Source: Acidobacteriaceae bacterium (lineage in GTDB: Bacteria > Acidobacteriota > Terriglobia > Terriglobales > Acidobacteriaceae). Taken from it: DNA of 50,985 bases. The notes beneath the pieces were generated by a model. It did no database searches, was not told where the DNA came from, and saw only the letters and a list, made by a program, of their open reading frames with translations. Position 1 is the stretch's first letter; the number at the start of each line of letters is the position of its first letter. A program made the translations under genes and the position numbers. The DNA is taken from the NCBI GenBank assembly GCA_003168355.1, contig PMSQ01000064.1:1-50985 (forward strand), in the 5' to 3' direction. Below, piece after piece: positions 1 to 8,182 of the stretch.

Positions 1-1643
1 CGGCGAATTCGAGCAGCATGAATTCGGCGGGACCGTCGCCGTGGTTAATTTCTTTTAATCCCTGGTACTGGCCGATGCCGTGTTCGACGTGGACGACGTA
101 GTCGCCGACCTGGAGATCGCGAAAGTCGGAAAGGAAGGCAGAGACTTTGGATTTTGAGCGCTGCGGGCGCGAGGCGACGGATTCGGATTCGTCGAAGAGA
201 TCGCGCGAGCCGAAGATGGCGAGATTGGCTTCGGGGAGCAGCACGCCATCGGGGATATAGGCGGTAGCGAGCGTGGTGGTGAGGACCTCGCCGGCGAAGT
301 AGCTGGTTTCGTCAGCGTAGCTTTCGCCGCCGCGGGTGCGGCTTCCGAGGCGGAAGGAGACGTTGTATTCGGTGAAAACATCGGCGAGGCGCTCGACTTC
401 GCCGATGTTGGGAACGGCGAAGAGAACGCGTTTGCCGTCGGCGTTGAGCTTTTGCACTTCGGTGAGCATGGCGGGAACGGCGCCGTGGAAGCGCGGTGAG
501 GGCTGGGAGAGAAATGCGATTGCAGTTTCGGCTTCGTCCAAGCTGCGGCTGATGCCGAGGTGCTCGACATCGGCGCCGGGGAGAGTTACGGTTTTTTGCC
601 ACCAGTCGTCTGGCGGTAGGTAGAGATCTTCGGGCCGAACGAGATTGCCGACGCCGCTGCGCTCGTGGGCTTCTGCGACGCGGGTCCAAAAGCGGTCGAA
701 TTCCTGCTGGAGTTGATCGGTTTCGTCGAGAAGAATCGAGGCGCGGGGGATTAGATCGAAGATGGTGCTGTCGGCTCCGGCGACGGGGGAATAAAACTCC
801 CAGCCGGGGAAGACGTTGAGGCCGCCGGAGCGGACGGCGGCTTCGACGATTTCTTCGGAGCCAACGATTCGCTTGCCGCTGAGGCGGGTGTGAATTGCGC
901 CGAGCAGATGTTCGCTGACTGGGGTTTCGGTGAGGGGAAGCAGCAGGGCCTCGTCCACCGGAGTGGAAGAGCGTTGTGAGGCGGGATCGAATTTGCGGAT
1001 GGAATCGGCTTCGTCGCCGAAGAACTCGATGCGGAAGCGGGCGGTCGGCTTCGGGAGAGTAGACGTCGAGGATGCCGCCGCGCACAGCGTATTGCCCCGG
1101 CATCTCGACCACCTCGGTGGAGGTGTAACCGACGGTGTTGAGGTGGGCGAGGAGGGAATCGAGATCGAAAGATTCACCGCGGCGGATGGTGCGGGCAAGA
1201 TCGGAGTAGTAATCGGCGGAGCGCAGACGGATGGCCGTGGCAGCGATGGGCGAGACGACGATGGATGCAGAACCTGTAGCAATCTTCCATAGAGCGGTGG
1301 CGCGTTCTTCCTGGAGTTCGGGGTGCGGCGAGAGATTCTGAAACGGAAGCACGTCGCGCGCTGGCAGAGAAATGACTGATTCTGGATCGCAGGCGGCAGT
1401 GAGTTCGCAGAAGCCGCGAAGGACAGGAAGAAAGTCTTCGACGGCGCGGTTGTCGTTAACGATGAAGATGAACGGGCGTCCGGCGGCGCGCTGAAACAAC
1501 ACCAGCAGCAAGGCTTTTGCCGTGGGAGTGAGGCCGGAGACACGAATACGCCCCGTGCCCTCCTTGAGGTGGGAGGCTACACGCGCGAAGGCGGGAAGCT
1601 TTTCTACGTCCGCGAAGAGTTCGCGGACGAAGGGAAGAAGCAT
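1..1643 (-). CDS. mfd: Mfd transcription-repair coupling factor, 5' part, frameshifted
   Basis: This is the N-terminal part of the DNA translocase that removes stalled RNA polymerase and recruits UvrA; the gene runs off the left edge. The start is at 1643 (MLLPFVRELFADVEKLPAF). The UvrB-like module is readable, including RGGILDVYSPEADRP. Near 1050 the frame breaks. The continuation RIEFFGDEADSIRKFDP lies in another minus-strand frame, which stays open to the edge and ends in the polymerase-interacting segment GDYVVHVEHGIGQYQG. Compared with the usual family spacing (DRP-x-RIEFFGDE) there is one extra base. Either a sequencing or assembly indel or a real pseudogene would explain this; the downstream frame is well conserved, so I favour an indel error. 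Confidence 0.9.
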
Positions 1644-1709
1644 GCAGGATTATTTTAGCAGGAGTGAGCGGGGCTGGGTCTGGATGCCACAGTCTGGTTC
1701 ATTGGAGTT

Positions 1710-2771
1710 TCAGAGAACGATTCCATGCTCGACGTAGGGTCCTTCCCAGATGTACTCTCCTTTCTTGTTGATGTATCCGATTGTCTTTTCGGTCTCGACC
1801 AAGCAAAGCCCTCCCTGAAAACTAAGGGTACTGAAGAACTTGGGTTCAATGACCATGTTACCGTCCAAATCGATGAAGCCACGCGGAGCCATTTGATCGA
1901 GTTTGAAGGACGCTCGGTCCATTGAATAGTCAGGCCGATCTTCTTTCTCCTTGACCGAGGCCAACCCTTCCGAGAAGTAAACAGAAGCAGATGTGAATCG
2001 GGGCTTAATTGCCATGGCTCCCGAGAGATCGATGTAACCATAGCACTCTTGTTGCCTGAGCCTGACTCTGGCCCGGCCCTCACGGAAACTCTCAGCTTCT
2101 TCGAAAGCGTTTCCCGTCACGAAGTCTCCGCTTTTATCGATAAAACCGTATCCACTTCCTCCCCATGCAAAAGCGACGCCATGATTGAAGCTCCCGGTTT
2201 CAGTATCCCTAGCGCCTTTCGGCCCCATGTGTCTGGCTTCGAAACGGGGCGTAATCCTAAAGACACCGGAGGGCTCGATGTAGCCCCACAGAGATCCCAC
2301 CCTCGCTGCGGCCAGGCCCTCGGAGAAGTGCTTAGCACTGCGAAGGACTGCGGGAATTACTTCCTCTCCACTTCGATCGAGGAAACCAAATCTCGTCATT
2401 AGAAGTCCGGGACCGTCTCCGAAGAGAGCCAAGCCATCATGAAAAGGGCCCAGATATTGGTGCTTGGCAGGTATTACCACCTTCCCTGTCTTGTCGATAA
2501 CAGCCTTAAGCGCTCTGCTTCCGACTGAGGTTTGCGAGAGCCCTTCGCGAAACCTTCCCCAGCTCGCCAAGTTTGGCGGGATTACGAAATTTCCGGAGAT
2601 ATCAATAAAACCCCAGCGACCGCTGATCCTAACCGAGGCCAGCCCTTCGTAGAAACGAGTTCCATCATCAAAAATGGGGTCGATGACGACCGCACCGTTG
2701 CTATTGATGTAGCCGACTTTGTAGCGCGTTCGAGACTTAACTTGCCGGACGTAGATTGGAAATAAGTCCAT
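1710..2771 (-). CDS. WG-repeat protein
   Basis: 353 residues made almost entirely of WG-type repeats: units of about 40-50 residues with the pattern G[YF]I[DN]-x-G-x-V[VI]-x-P-x-[FY] and then F-x-[ED]-G-L-A. Seven or so units are visible, for example WGFIDISGNFVIPP, YGYIDLSGAMAIKP and RGFIDLDGNMVIEP. I see no signal peptide at the chosen start. The family is widespread and its biochemical role is not settled; binding or scaffold functions are usually proposed. It begins 16 bp downstream of the amidinohydrolase gene on the same strand, so the two may be cotranscribed. Confidence is high for the family and nil for a specific function. Confidence 0.85.
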   Translation of the reverse strand: MDLFPIYVRQVKSRTRYKVGYINSNGAVVIDPIFDDGTRFYEGLASVRISGRWGFIDISGNFVIPPNLASWGRFREGLSQTSVGSRALKAVIDKTGKVVIPAKHQYLGPFHDGLALFGDGPGLLMTRFGFLDRSGEEVIPAVLRSAKHFSEGLAAARVGSLWGYIEPSGVFRITPRFEARHMGPKGARDTETGSFNHGVAFAWGGSGYGFIDKSGDFVTGNAFEEAESFREGRARVRLRQQECYGYIDLSGAMAIKPRFTSASVYFSEGLASVKEKEDRPDYSMDRASFKLDQMAPRGFIDLDGNMVIEPKFFSTLSFQGGLCLVETEKTIGYINKKGEYIWEGPYVEHGIVL

Positions 2772-2787
2772 AGAGAGCGCCGAATAT

Positions 2788-3681
2788 TCATCCGCGCAGC
2801 AGCGGACGCGTTAGGCAGGTGGGGCCGCCACTGCCATTGATGCAGAGTTCGCTGCCGGGGAAAGTGCGGAGGTCGAATCCGGCTTGGCGGAGGCGGGCAT
2901 TCGTCTTGAGATTTTCTTCGATTGCGAGCAGGCGGTTGTTGCCGAGGGCGAGGACGTTACAGGCCAGGGTGTCGCGCTCGGAGGGGTCGATCTCGATGAA
3001 GTTGAATCCGCGAGACCTGAGGAGTTCGACGGTTTCGACCGCGAGCCAAGGAAGGTCGACCAGCGCGGCGTGTTCGTCGAGCAGGCTGATCAGCGACATC
3101 AGATGCAGACAGGCGGATGGGCCGGGGCCGTAGGGCAGCGGGGCGGAAAAAACTTCTACACCTTTGGGCGTGAGCAGGGCGCGCATCTGGTGAATGCCGG
3201 AGGCGTTGGTGCGGTAGCCGTGACCGATTAGCAGGGTTTTCGAATCGAGCCACACGATGTCTCCGGCTTCGGTGGTGGCAGGAGGGGTAATCTGGCCGAG
3301 CGTCGGGATGTCGAGGATCTGGCAGAACGAGGAGTGGCGTGGGCCTTCGGGCACGCGGTTTGGTTTGCCTGGACGCATTACGATCAAGCCATAGTCGGTG
3401 GGAAGGGATGCATCGTGGGTGTAGACGGCATCAAGGGAAAGATCGGGCGCGGAAGGCATCTCAAAGACTTCGGCTCCGGCGGTTTTCAATTCGCGGCAGA
3501 GCGCTTCATGCTGGGATTGCGCTGTGGCGAAGTTGGGAGCGCGGTGGAAACCAAGCTCACGCCAGCGCGCGACCTGCTCCGGTTGGTTCCAGCCGGCGGT
3601 GCGGGGAGAACACACCAGGACGCGCTGCAAGGCGCCGGACATTGAATTCCCGTTGAAACGCGTCTTCGTTAGTGCTTCCAA
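2788..3681 (-). CDS. Dimethylargininase/amidinotransferase-family hydrolase
   Basis: 297 residues of the guanidino-group-modifying (pentein) fold. Visible motifs are VLVCSPR near the N-terminus, DAVYTHDAS (substrate carboxylate site), EAGDIVWL, CLHLMSLISLLD with the catalytic His region, and the C-terminal GGPTCLTRPL holding the nucleophilic Cys. This order fits dimethylarginine dimethylaminohydrolase or ornithine-forming arginine hydrolase relatives, which release citrulline or ornithine from (methyl)arginine. Substrate cannot be told from sequence. A second start at 3642 (MSGALQRVLVCSPR) would remove 13 residues and is equally plausible. It is followed closely by the WG-repeat gene. Confidence 0.8.
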   Translation of the reverse strand: MEALTKTRFNGNSMSGALQRVLVCSPRTAGWNQPEQVARWRELGFHRAPNFATAQSQHEALCRELKTAGAEVFEMPSAPDLSLDAVYTHDASLPTDYGLIVMRPGKPNRVPEGPRHSSFCQILDIPTLGQITPPATTEAGDIVWLDSKTLLIGHGYRTNASGIHQMRALLTPKGVEVFSAPLPYGPGPSACLHLMSLISLLDEHAALVDLPWLAVETVELLRSRGFNFIEIDPSERDTLACNVLALGNNRLLAIEENLKTNARLRQAGFDLRTFPGSELCINGSGGPTCLTRPLLRG

Positions 3682-3739
3682 ATCTTTCCTCTTTTCTCCA
3701 CGACGTTTTCTGAAGCGGCTGGGGCTGTGAGGAATCTAT

Positions 3740-4033
3740 ATGGGCATTATGGCAAAAGCAATGTGGGAAGGTGCGGTGCTGGCCGAGAGCGATGCGACGA
3801 TAGAGGTGGAGGAAAATCAATATTTTCCGCCGAATGCGATTCGTAAGGAGCATTTCAAGGCGAGCGACGCGCACACGGTGTGTCCGTGGAAAGGGACGGC
3901 GAGCTATTATGACGTTGAGGTCAATGGGAAACGCAATGCCGGCGCGGCATGGTTCTATCCGGAACCGAAGGAGGCGGCAAAGCGGATCAAGGGGTACGTG
4001 GCGTTTTGGAAGGGCGTGAAGGTGGAGAAGTAG
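3740..4033 (+). CDS. DUF427 family protein
   Basis: A 97-residue protein of the DUF427 family. Characteristic segments are WEGAVLAESDATIEVEENQYFPP, in which a start-side strand precedes NQYFPP, then CPWKGTASYYDV and GAAWFYPEPKEAAKRIKGYVAFW. The family is a compact beta fold found singly in many bacteria and has no assigned reaction. The gene is divergent from the amidinohydrolase gene, with only about 58 bp between the two starts, so they share a promoter region. An internal start at 3749 (MAKAMWEG) is possible. Confidence 0.85.
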   Translation: MGIMAKAMWEGAVLAESDATIEVEENQYFPPNAIRKEHFKASDAHTVCPWKGTASYYDVEVNGKRNAGAAWFYPEPKEAAKRIKGYVAFWKGVKVEK

Positions 4034-4059
4034 TAGTGTCAGCTCGCACGTGAACCCTC

Positions 4060-4114
4060 AGCGGCTAAAGCCGGCTGCTTGTGGGCAACTGATTCGCAGC
4101 GCTGAAGCGCTGCG
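4060..4114 (+). repeat. REP-like palindromes (GGCTAAAGCC type)
   Basis: Two imperfect palindromes sit together between convergent genes: AGCGGCTAAAGCCGGCT, then CGCAGCGCTGAAGCGCTGCG. The arms vary while the centre (C)T[AG]AAG(C) is kept. Similar pairs occur at 14401-14453, 16611-16666 and 19529-19543. They are followed by a short duplicated stretch, CGCCACCCAAAACC. Confidence 0.7.
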
Positions 4115-4172
4115 CCACCCAAAACCGCGCCACCCAAAACCACACCCCTGGAATCACAATTCTTGCAGGTTG

Positions 4173-5714
4173 CTAGAACTCCACGTGGGCGCGGAATGAG
4201 GGGACGAGGACGGGGCCGCGGTCGCGGTTGTAGCCGGGGTTGACGATGTGCTGCACACCGGGCGCGAGATAGATGCCATGCCAGACGTGGACCGTGTAGT
4301 AAGACTCCACGATATTTTCCCGGCCGTAGTTGAGCGCGCTATCGCCGAGCAGGAAGCCGAGGCCGCCATCGGCCAAGTATGTCTGATGATCTTTCTTGAT
4401 TGCGTTCGAGACGAAGGCAATGCCGGCGCGATCTTGTTTGCGATGCCACCACGCGCCATTCGCTCCCAAGCCTTCGGCAAAGGTTTGATCGACTTCGGTG
4501 TAGGCGAAGGACTCGGTCTTGCCGTTGTCCCAGCCGAAGCGGGCGAATGCGGTCAGGTTGGGTAAGAGCTTTTGCTCGAGGTTGACGCCGAATCCGTACT
4601 TGCGCGTGATGTGCCAGGGATGGTTGGTGATTTCGGGGATCAGTTCCGGCTGCGGAGCGGTGTGATCTTCAAACTGCGCAATGGCGTCGCGATAGATACC
4701 CATGTTGGCGTAGTTGGTGTAGGCCAAGAGGCGGACGACGCCCGCTTTCTTTGGGATCAAGCCGTGACGCAGTTCGTATTCAAGGTTTTCGGCGTGGGCT
4801 TGCCAGGGCCGCCAGACCAAATCGATTCCGTTCGCGACCTTGGGCATGAGGGCTTCGGCGAAGCGGAGTCCCCAGTTGCGGTCTTCGAAGTCGGCGGTGG
4901 CGCCGACGGTGTAGCCGCGCGTGTCGGCGGCGTAGTCGTAGGCGCCGTTGTTGTCGGTGGTCCAGTTGATGAACTGAAGATGGGTGTCAGAGCCCACGGA
5001 GTTTACATCGAAGAAATCCGGCATGCTGAATTTGCCGAAGCGGAGTTCCAGACGGCGGCGCGGCAGTTCGTCAAAGAGCGATAGGAAATTGCGCTGGTTT
5101 TCGATTTTGTCCTTGCTCAGAGCAAACACCTTGTGAATCACGCCCCGCGCCAGATAAGGTTCTTTGCTTAGAAGAGGATTCCTCACGATATCGAGATCGG
5201 TATTGCCGGCGAGCCCCAAGCCGGTGCTGAGAGCGGATCCGCCAGCCTCTTCGATATCGACGAGAAGTTCGGTGGAATTATTGAGACGCACGCCGGTGTA
5301 GAAGGTCATCACGCGGGACGTGGCTTTCTCATAGTTGGGGCTGAGGCTATTCTTCCCGCTGTAAGCGGCATAGAACGGAGGGTGAGTTTGAAAAATGAAG
5401 TTCGCCTGGCCAGAGAGCCAGAAGCGGGAGTCGTTGAAATGGGGGAACATGGCTTCGGGGGCATCCTCTGGAGGGGGATCAGGGGCGGTGGCCGTGCCGG
5501 TTTGCGGCGCGGTATCAGACTTTTGCGCGGAGGGTAGGTCCGATTGTTGGGCCGGGGCCGGGGCGGCACAGGCGGCCGCGACTATCAACAGCAGCGCAAA
5601 GCTGACTCCGGCGGATCGGAAAATCCGAGGCGCGGCTAGTTTCGGGTTTGCGCCCAAAGCTGCTTTGAGGAGTGCGACGCGCCGCACTGGAGTGAAAATG
5701 GACTTCAATTTCAT
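4173..5714 (-). CDS. Carbohydrate-selective porin, OprB-like
   Basis: An outer-membrane beta-barrel of about 513 residues. From the start at 5714 (MKLKSIFTPVRRVALLKAAL) there is a basic n-region, a hydrophobic segment (VSFALLLIVAAACAAPAPAQ) and a Pro/Ala/Thr-rich linker before the barrel begins near HFNDSRFWLSGQANFIFQTH. The barrel has many alternating aromatic strands and ends in FRAHVEF, the terminal Phe needed for outer-membrane insertion. RFGKFSMPDFFDVN and the GYTVGATADFEDRNWGLRFAEAL segment resemble OprB-type porins that take up sugars. A longer start at 5765 (MMMGGTKRN) exists but adds an unlikely n-region. It is transcribed away from the metal-sensor gene, with a palindromic operator candidate upstream. 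Confidence 0.7.
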   Translation of the reverse strand: MKLKSIFTPVRRVALLKAALGANPKLAAPRIFRSAGVSFALLLIVAAACAAPAPAQQSDLPSAQKSDTAPQTGTATAPDPPPEDAPEAMFPHFNDSRFWLSGQANFIFQTHPPFYAAYSGKNSLSPNYEKATSRVMTFYTGVRLNNSTELLVDIEEAGGSALSTGLGLAGNTDLDIVRNPLLSKEPYLARGVIHKVFALSKDKIENQRNFLSLFDELPRRRLELRFGKFSMPDFFDVNSVGSDTHLQFINWTTDNNGAYDYAADTRGYTVGATADFEDRNWGLRFAEALMPKVANGIDLVWRPWQAHAENLEYELRHGLIPKKAGVVRLLAYTNYANMGIYRDAIAQFEDHTAPQPELIPEITNHPWHITRKYGFGVNLEQKLLPNLTAFARFGWDNGKTESFAYTEVDQTFAEGLGANGAWWHRKQDRAGIAFVSNAIKKDHQTYLADGGLGFLLGDSALNYGRENIVESYYTVHVWHGIYLAPGVQHIVNPGYNRDRGPVLVPSFRAHVEF

Positions 5715-5832
5715 AATTACACAGTACCGGCGGGGCGGATTCCGCTTGGTGCCTCCCATCATCATCGGTTCGCGATGCTAATCGCGCTGGTTCGTGTCCG
5801 CGAGGCCAGCACTTAATGCAAATATATCACAA

Positions 5833-5855
5833 ATAGTTAACCATAGTTAACTATG
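5833..5855. promoter_or_regulatory. Palindromic operator candidate upstream of porin gene
   Basis: A perfect 14-bp palindrome, CATAGTTAACTATG (5842-5855), is directly preceded by a second half-copy, ATAGTTAAC (5833-5841). It lies about 120 bp upstream of the porin start in an AT-rich stretch of an otherwise GC-rich intergenic region. This suggests a dimeric repressor or activator site. The regulator is unknown. Confidence 0.4.
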
Positions 5856-6046
5856 CGTTTTGTCTCGTCAGTTGTCCTGCCCGCTTTGCGTTGGCCATCC
5901 CTTGACGATTCTGTGAGGCTACGCAGGTTCGGTTAAAGGAAGGTTACAGACTGTCCCGCGAGAAGGAGGTTTCTGCGTTGGCCGGTTTCCGTATCATTCA
6001 TCTAAGCAGGCGCTAGCGTTCTGCGCCGCACCCGCTCTTTTATTGT

Positions 6047-6071
6047 GTAGCATACCCCGGTATAGTATAGT
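6047..6071 (+). promoter_or_regulatory. RcnR/FrmR-type operator
   Basis: The stretch centred on GCATACCCCGGTATAG and continuing TAGTATAG matches the layout of operators of the CsoR/RcnR/FrmR class: a G/C tract flanked by ATA/TAT-rich inverted repeats (the FrmR site is ATAGTATA-C6-TATAGTATA). It sits 29-53 bp before the start codon of the repressor gene, consistent with autoregulation. An AAAGGA ribosome binding site follows at 6088-6093. Confidence 0.65.
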
Positions 6072-6099
6072 CAAGTAAAAAGTTTATAAAGGACACCAC

Positions 6100-6378
6100 A
6101 TGGCTCATACATTGCGGGAAAAAGAAAAGCTCACGCTGCGGGTGCGACGCATTCGCGGGCAGATCGACGCTATCGAGCGGGCGCTGGGGGAAGAGAAAGA
6201 CTGCGGAGACGTGCTGCAGCTTATTACGGCGGCCCGGGGCGCGATGAACGGGCTGATGGCAGAATTGCTGGAGGATCACGTCAGATTCCACGTGCTCGAT
6301 CCCGCGCGCAAGCCAACCTCCGCGCAGGCGATCGCTGCCGATGAACTGATGGAGATTGTGCGGTCGTACCTCAAGTGA
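6100..6378 (+). CDS. Metal-sensing repressor of the CsoR/RcnR/FrmR family
   Basis: 92 residues, the usual length of this all-helical repressor family, which binds G/C-tract operators and releases DNA on ligand binding. The framework RVRRIRGQIDAIERAL, CGDVLQLITAARGA-NGLMAE and the C-terminal EIVRSYLK read like FrmR. The ligand positions instead follow RcnR: His3, Cys35, His60 and His64 are all present, the set used by E. coli RcnR for Ni/Co. FrmR proper has Glu64. I infer a nickel/cobalt sensor rather than a formaldehyde sensor. No efflux gene is adjacent, so its targets beyond itself are not visible here. Confidence 0.85.
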   Translation: MAHTLREKEKLTLRVRRIRGQIDAIERALGEEKDCGDVLQLITAARGAMNGLMAELLEDHVRFHVLDPARKPTSAQAIAADELMEIVRSYLK

Positions 6379-6424
6379 AGCGGCAGCAGAGGCGATTGGT
6401 TTGGGGCCCGCCACGCCATATAGG

Positions 6425-6535
6425 GTAAGAAATAAATAAGGACAGCCCGGAGCCCCCGAAGCTGTCCTGAAACCCTCCCGGTTAGAAGGGCAACTTGATG
6501 ACCAAAGGTTACCGTGGCGATGTTGCAAAGTGATG
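6425..6535 (-). ncRNA. Possible structured small RNA on the minus strand
   Basis: Read on the minus strand, this intergenic segment shows a self-complementary GGTAACC, a hairpin CCCTTC-TAACC-GGGAGGG, and then the strong terminator hairpin at 6439-6468 with a T-rich tail. No ORF is supported. A string of stem-loops ending in an intrinsic terminator, with no gene just upstream on that strand (hemL is on plus), suggests an independent small transcript. I do not recognise the family and no convincing promoter was identified. Confidence 0.35.
6439..6468 (-). terminator. Intrinsic terminator, minus strand
   Basis: AGGACAGC and GCTGTCCT form a perfect 8-bp stem around a GC-rich loop. On the minus strand it is followed by TTATTTATTTCTT (6438 down to about 6426). 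On the plus strand the hairpin has no T-run, so it points to minus-strand transcription. Confidence 0.6.
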
Positions 6536-6620
6536 GCGGAATGATGAATATCCGGTTAATTTGATGGGCGTCGCGCTGCTATAGTAATCGGTTGCGCGCA
6601 GTCATTTGTTGACGTCTATC

Positions 6621-6761
6621 GGTAGTGGGTCAGTTTGACAAGGAAGCGAGCCAAACGCGCGATTATTGTGGCGCCAAAACGCGCCACGTCGCGCGGCTCG
6701 CCCATATCCTTCGCTGCGCAAAGGCGCTTGCTCAGGATGACAACCAAACTGACCCACTACC
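6621..6761. mobile_element. 141-bp MITE-like insertion with 17-bp inverted ends and 8-bp target duplication
   Basis: The ends are perfect inverted repeats, GGTAGTGGGTCAGTTTG at 6621-6637 and its reverse complement at 6745-6761. They are flanked by the identical 8-bp direct repeat CGTCTATC at 6613-6620 and 6762-6769. There is no coding capacity. The interior carries one copy of the dispersed ATCCT...AGGAT palindrome (6706-6738). The insertion lies in the hemL leader, a few bases before the hemL ribosome binding site. IS families such as IS1595, IS66 and IS256 make 8-bp duplications, so the mobilising transposase is probably of such a family, encoded elsewhere. Confidence 0.8.
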
Positions 6762-6786
6762 CGTCTATCTCCTGCGGGAGGACTCA

Positions 6787-8100
6787 ATGCCATCGACAAC
6801 GTCCCGAAAGGCCGAGCAGTCGCGGCGTCTGCAGCAACGCGCGGAAAGCATGATTCCCGGAGGAGTGAACTCGCCGGTGCGGGCATTCGGTTCGGTGGGG
6901 GGGGAGCCTCCGTTTATCTTGCGGGGGAAGGGCGCGCACATGTGGGATGCGGATGAAAACGAGTTCATCGACTATGTGGGCTCCTGGGGACCGCTGATTC
7001 TGGGACACGCCGCGCCGGATGTGCTCGACGCCATTGTTGGCGCGGCTTGCAATGGAACCAGCTTTGGGGCGTCCACGCCAGCCGAGGCGGATCTGGCGGA
7101 GTTGGTGCTGGCGGCGTTGCCGCCTATGCAGAAAATTCGCTTCGTGAGCTCGGGAACGGAAGCGACCATGTCGGCGATCCGACTGGCGCGTGCTTATACC
7201 AAGCGCAAGTACATTGTGAAATTCGAAGGCTGCTACCACGGACATTCCGATTCTCTTCTGGTGAAGGCAGGTTCGGGCGTAGCGACGCTGGGCATTCCCG
7301 GATCCGCGGGCGTTCCCGAGGAGTTCACGCAATTCACGCTGGCGCTGCCCTTCAATGACATCAAGGCAGTGGAGTATGCCTTCCAGAAATTCAAGCATCA
7401 GATTGCCTGCGTGATCGTAGAGCCGGTGGTGGGCAATATGGGGTGTGTTCCGGCCGCGGACGATTATCTGGTGGCGTTGCGCCTGATCACCGAGCGGGAG
7501 AGGGCGGTGCTGATTTTTGATGAAGTGATGACGGGATTTCGCGTGGCTTTTGGAGGAGCGCAGGAACTTTACAATATTCATCCGGACCTGACGACCCTGG
7601 GCAAGATCATCGGCGGAGGCTTGCCGGTGGGCGCCTATGGCGGCTCGAGCGAGATTATGGATTTGGTTGCGCCGCTGGGGCCGATGTATCAGGCGGGTAC
7701 GCTTTCCGGCAATCCGCTGGCGATGGCGGCGGGATGCGCGATGCTGAAGCGTCTGAGCGATCACAAGCGGGAGATTTATGCACGGCTGGAGAAGTTGAGC
7801 GGAGAATTGGTGGAGGGCGTTGCGGCAGCGGCAAAAGATGCGGGCGTGCCGTTGTGTTACAACCGGGTCGGGTCGATGTTCACATGGTTCTTCGCGGCGG
7901 GGCCGGTGACGGATTGGGATTCGGCGTCGAAATCGAACACCGAAGCGTTTGGCAAATTTTTTCGCAGTATGCTCGACAGCGGAGTTTACTTGCCGCCGTC
8001 GCAGTACGAGGCGGCGTTTCTGGGTGCGACGCACACGGAGGAGGATGTTCAGCAGACGATTGCGGCAGCGAAGCAGGCGTTTGGGGCGGCGCGGGGATGA
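6787..8100 (+). CDS. hemL: Glutamate-1-semialdehyde 2,1-aminomutase
   Basis: 437 residues. This cytosolic PLP enzyme converts glutamate-1-semialdehyde to 5-aminolevulinate in the C5 route to haem. Clear motifs are [17 protein letters not shown] at the N-terminus, [59 protein letters not shown] and [18 protein letters not shown], which holds the Schiff-base lysine. The start at 6787 is set by GGGAGGA at 6776-6782 and by the usual family N-terminus; a longer open frame reads through the inserted element upstream and is not credible. Transcription must cross the 141-bp insertion at 6621-6761 unless the promoter lies inside it. Confidence 0.97.
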   Translation: MPSTTSRKAEQSRRLQQRAESMIPGGVNSPVRAFGSVGGEPPFILRGKGAHMWDADENEFIDYVGSWGPLILGHAAPDVLDAIVGAACNGTSFGASTPAEADLAELVLAALPPMQKIRFVSSGTEATMSAIRLARAYTKRKYIVKFEGCYHGHSDSLLVKAGSGVATLGIPGSAGVPEEFTQFTLALPFNDIKAVEYAFQKFKHQIACVIVEPVVGNMGCVPAADDYLVALRLITERERAVLIFDEVMTGFRVAFGGAQELYNIHPDLTTLGKIIGGGLPVGAYGGSSEIMDLVAPLGPMYQAGTLSGNPLAMAAGCAMLKRLSDHKREIYARLEKLSGELVEGVAAAAKDAGVPLCYNRVGSMFTWFFAAGPVTDWDSASKSNTEAFGKFFRSMLDSGVYLPPSQYEAAFLGATHTEEDVQQTIAAAKQAFGAARG

Positions 8101-8113
8101 AGAAGGCTTTCAC

Positions 8114-8140
8114 CATCCTTCGACTTTGCTCAGGGCAGGC
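8114..8140. repeat. Fragment of dispersed CCTTCG...CTCAGG repeat
   Basis: TCCTTCGACTTTGCTCAGGG, just after hemL, resembles the ends of the ATCCT...AGGAT palindrome family found elsewhere in the window. A related fragment lies at about 9882-9902 after the nucleoside kinase gene. Confidence 0.5.
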
Positions 8141-8182
8141 TCCGACACAGAGGCACGGAGAAATCTCAGACAAGAAGCTGCC

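Noticed and set aside
6404-6540. Cyclic-di-GMP riboswitch
   Set aside because: GGTTACCG and AGGGCAA look superficially similar, but the expected conserved order and tetraloop receptor are not present on either strand.
6784-8034. Long open frame antisense to hemL (416 codons)
   Set aside because: Arg/His-rich shadow of a GC-rich gene, with no family resemblance and no ribosome binding site.
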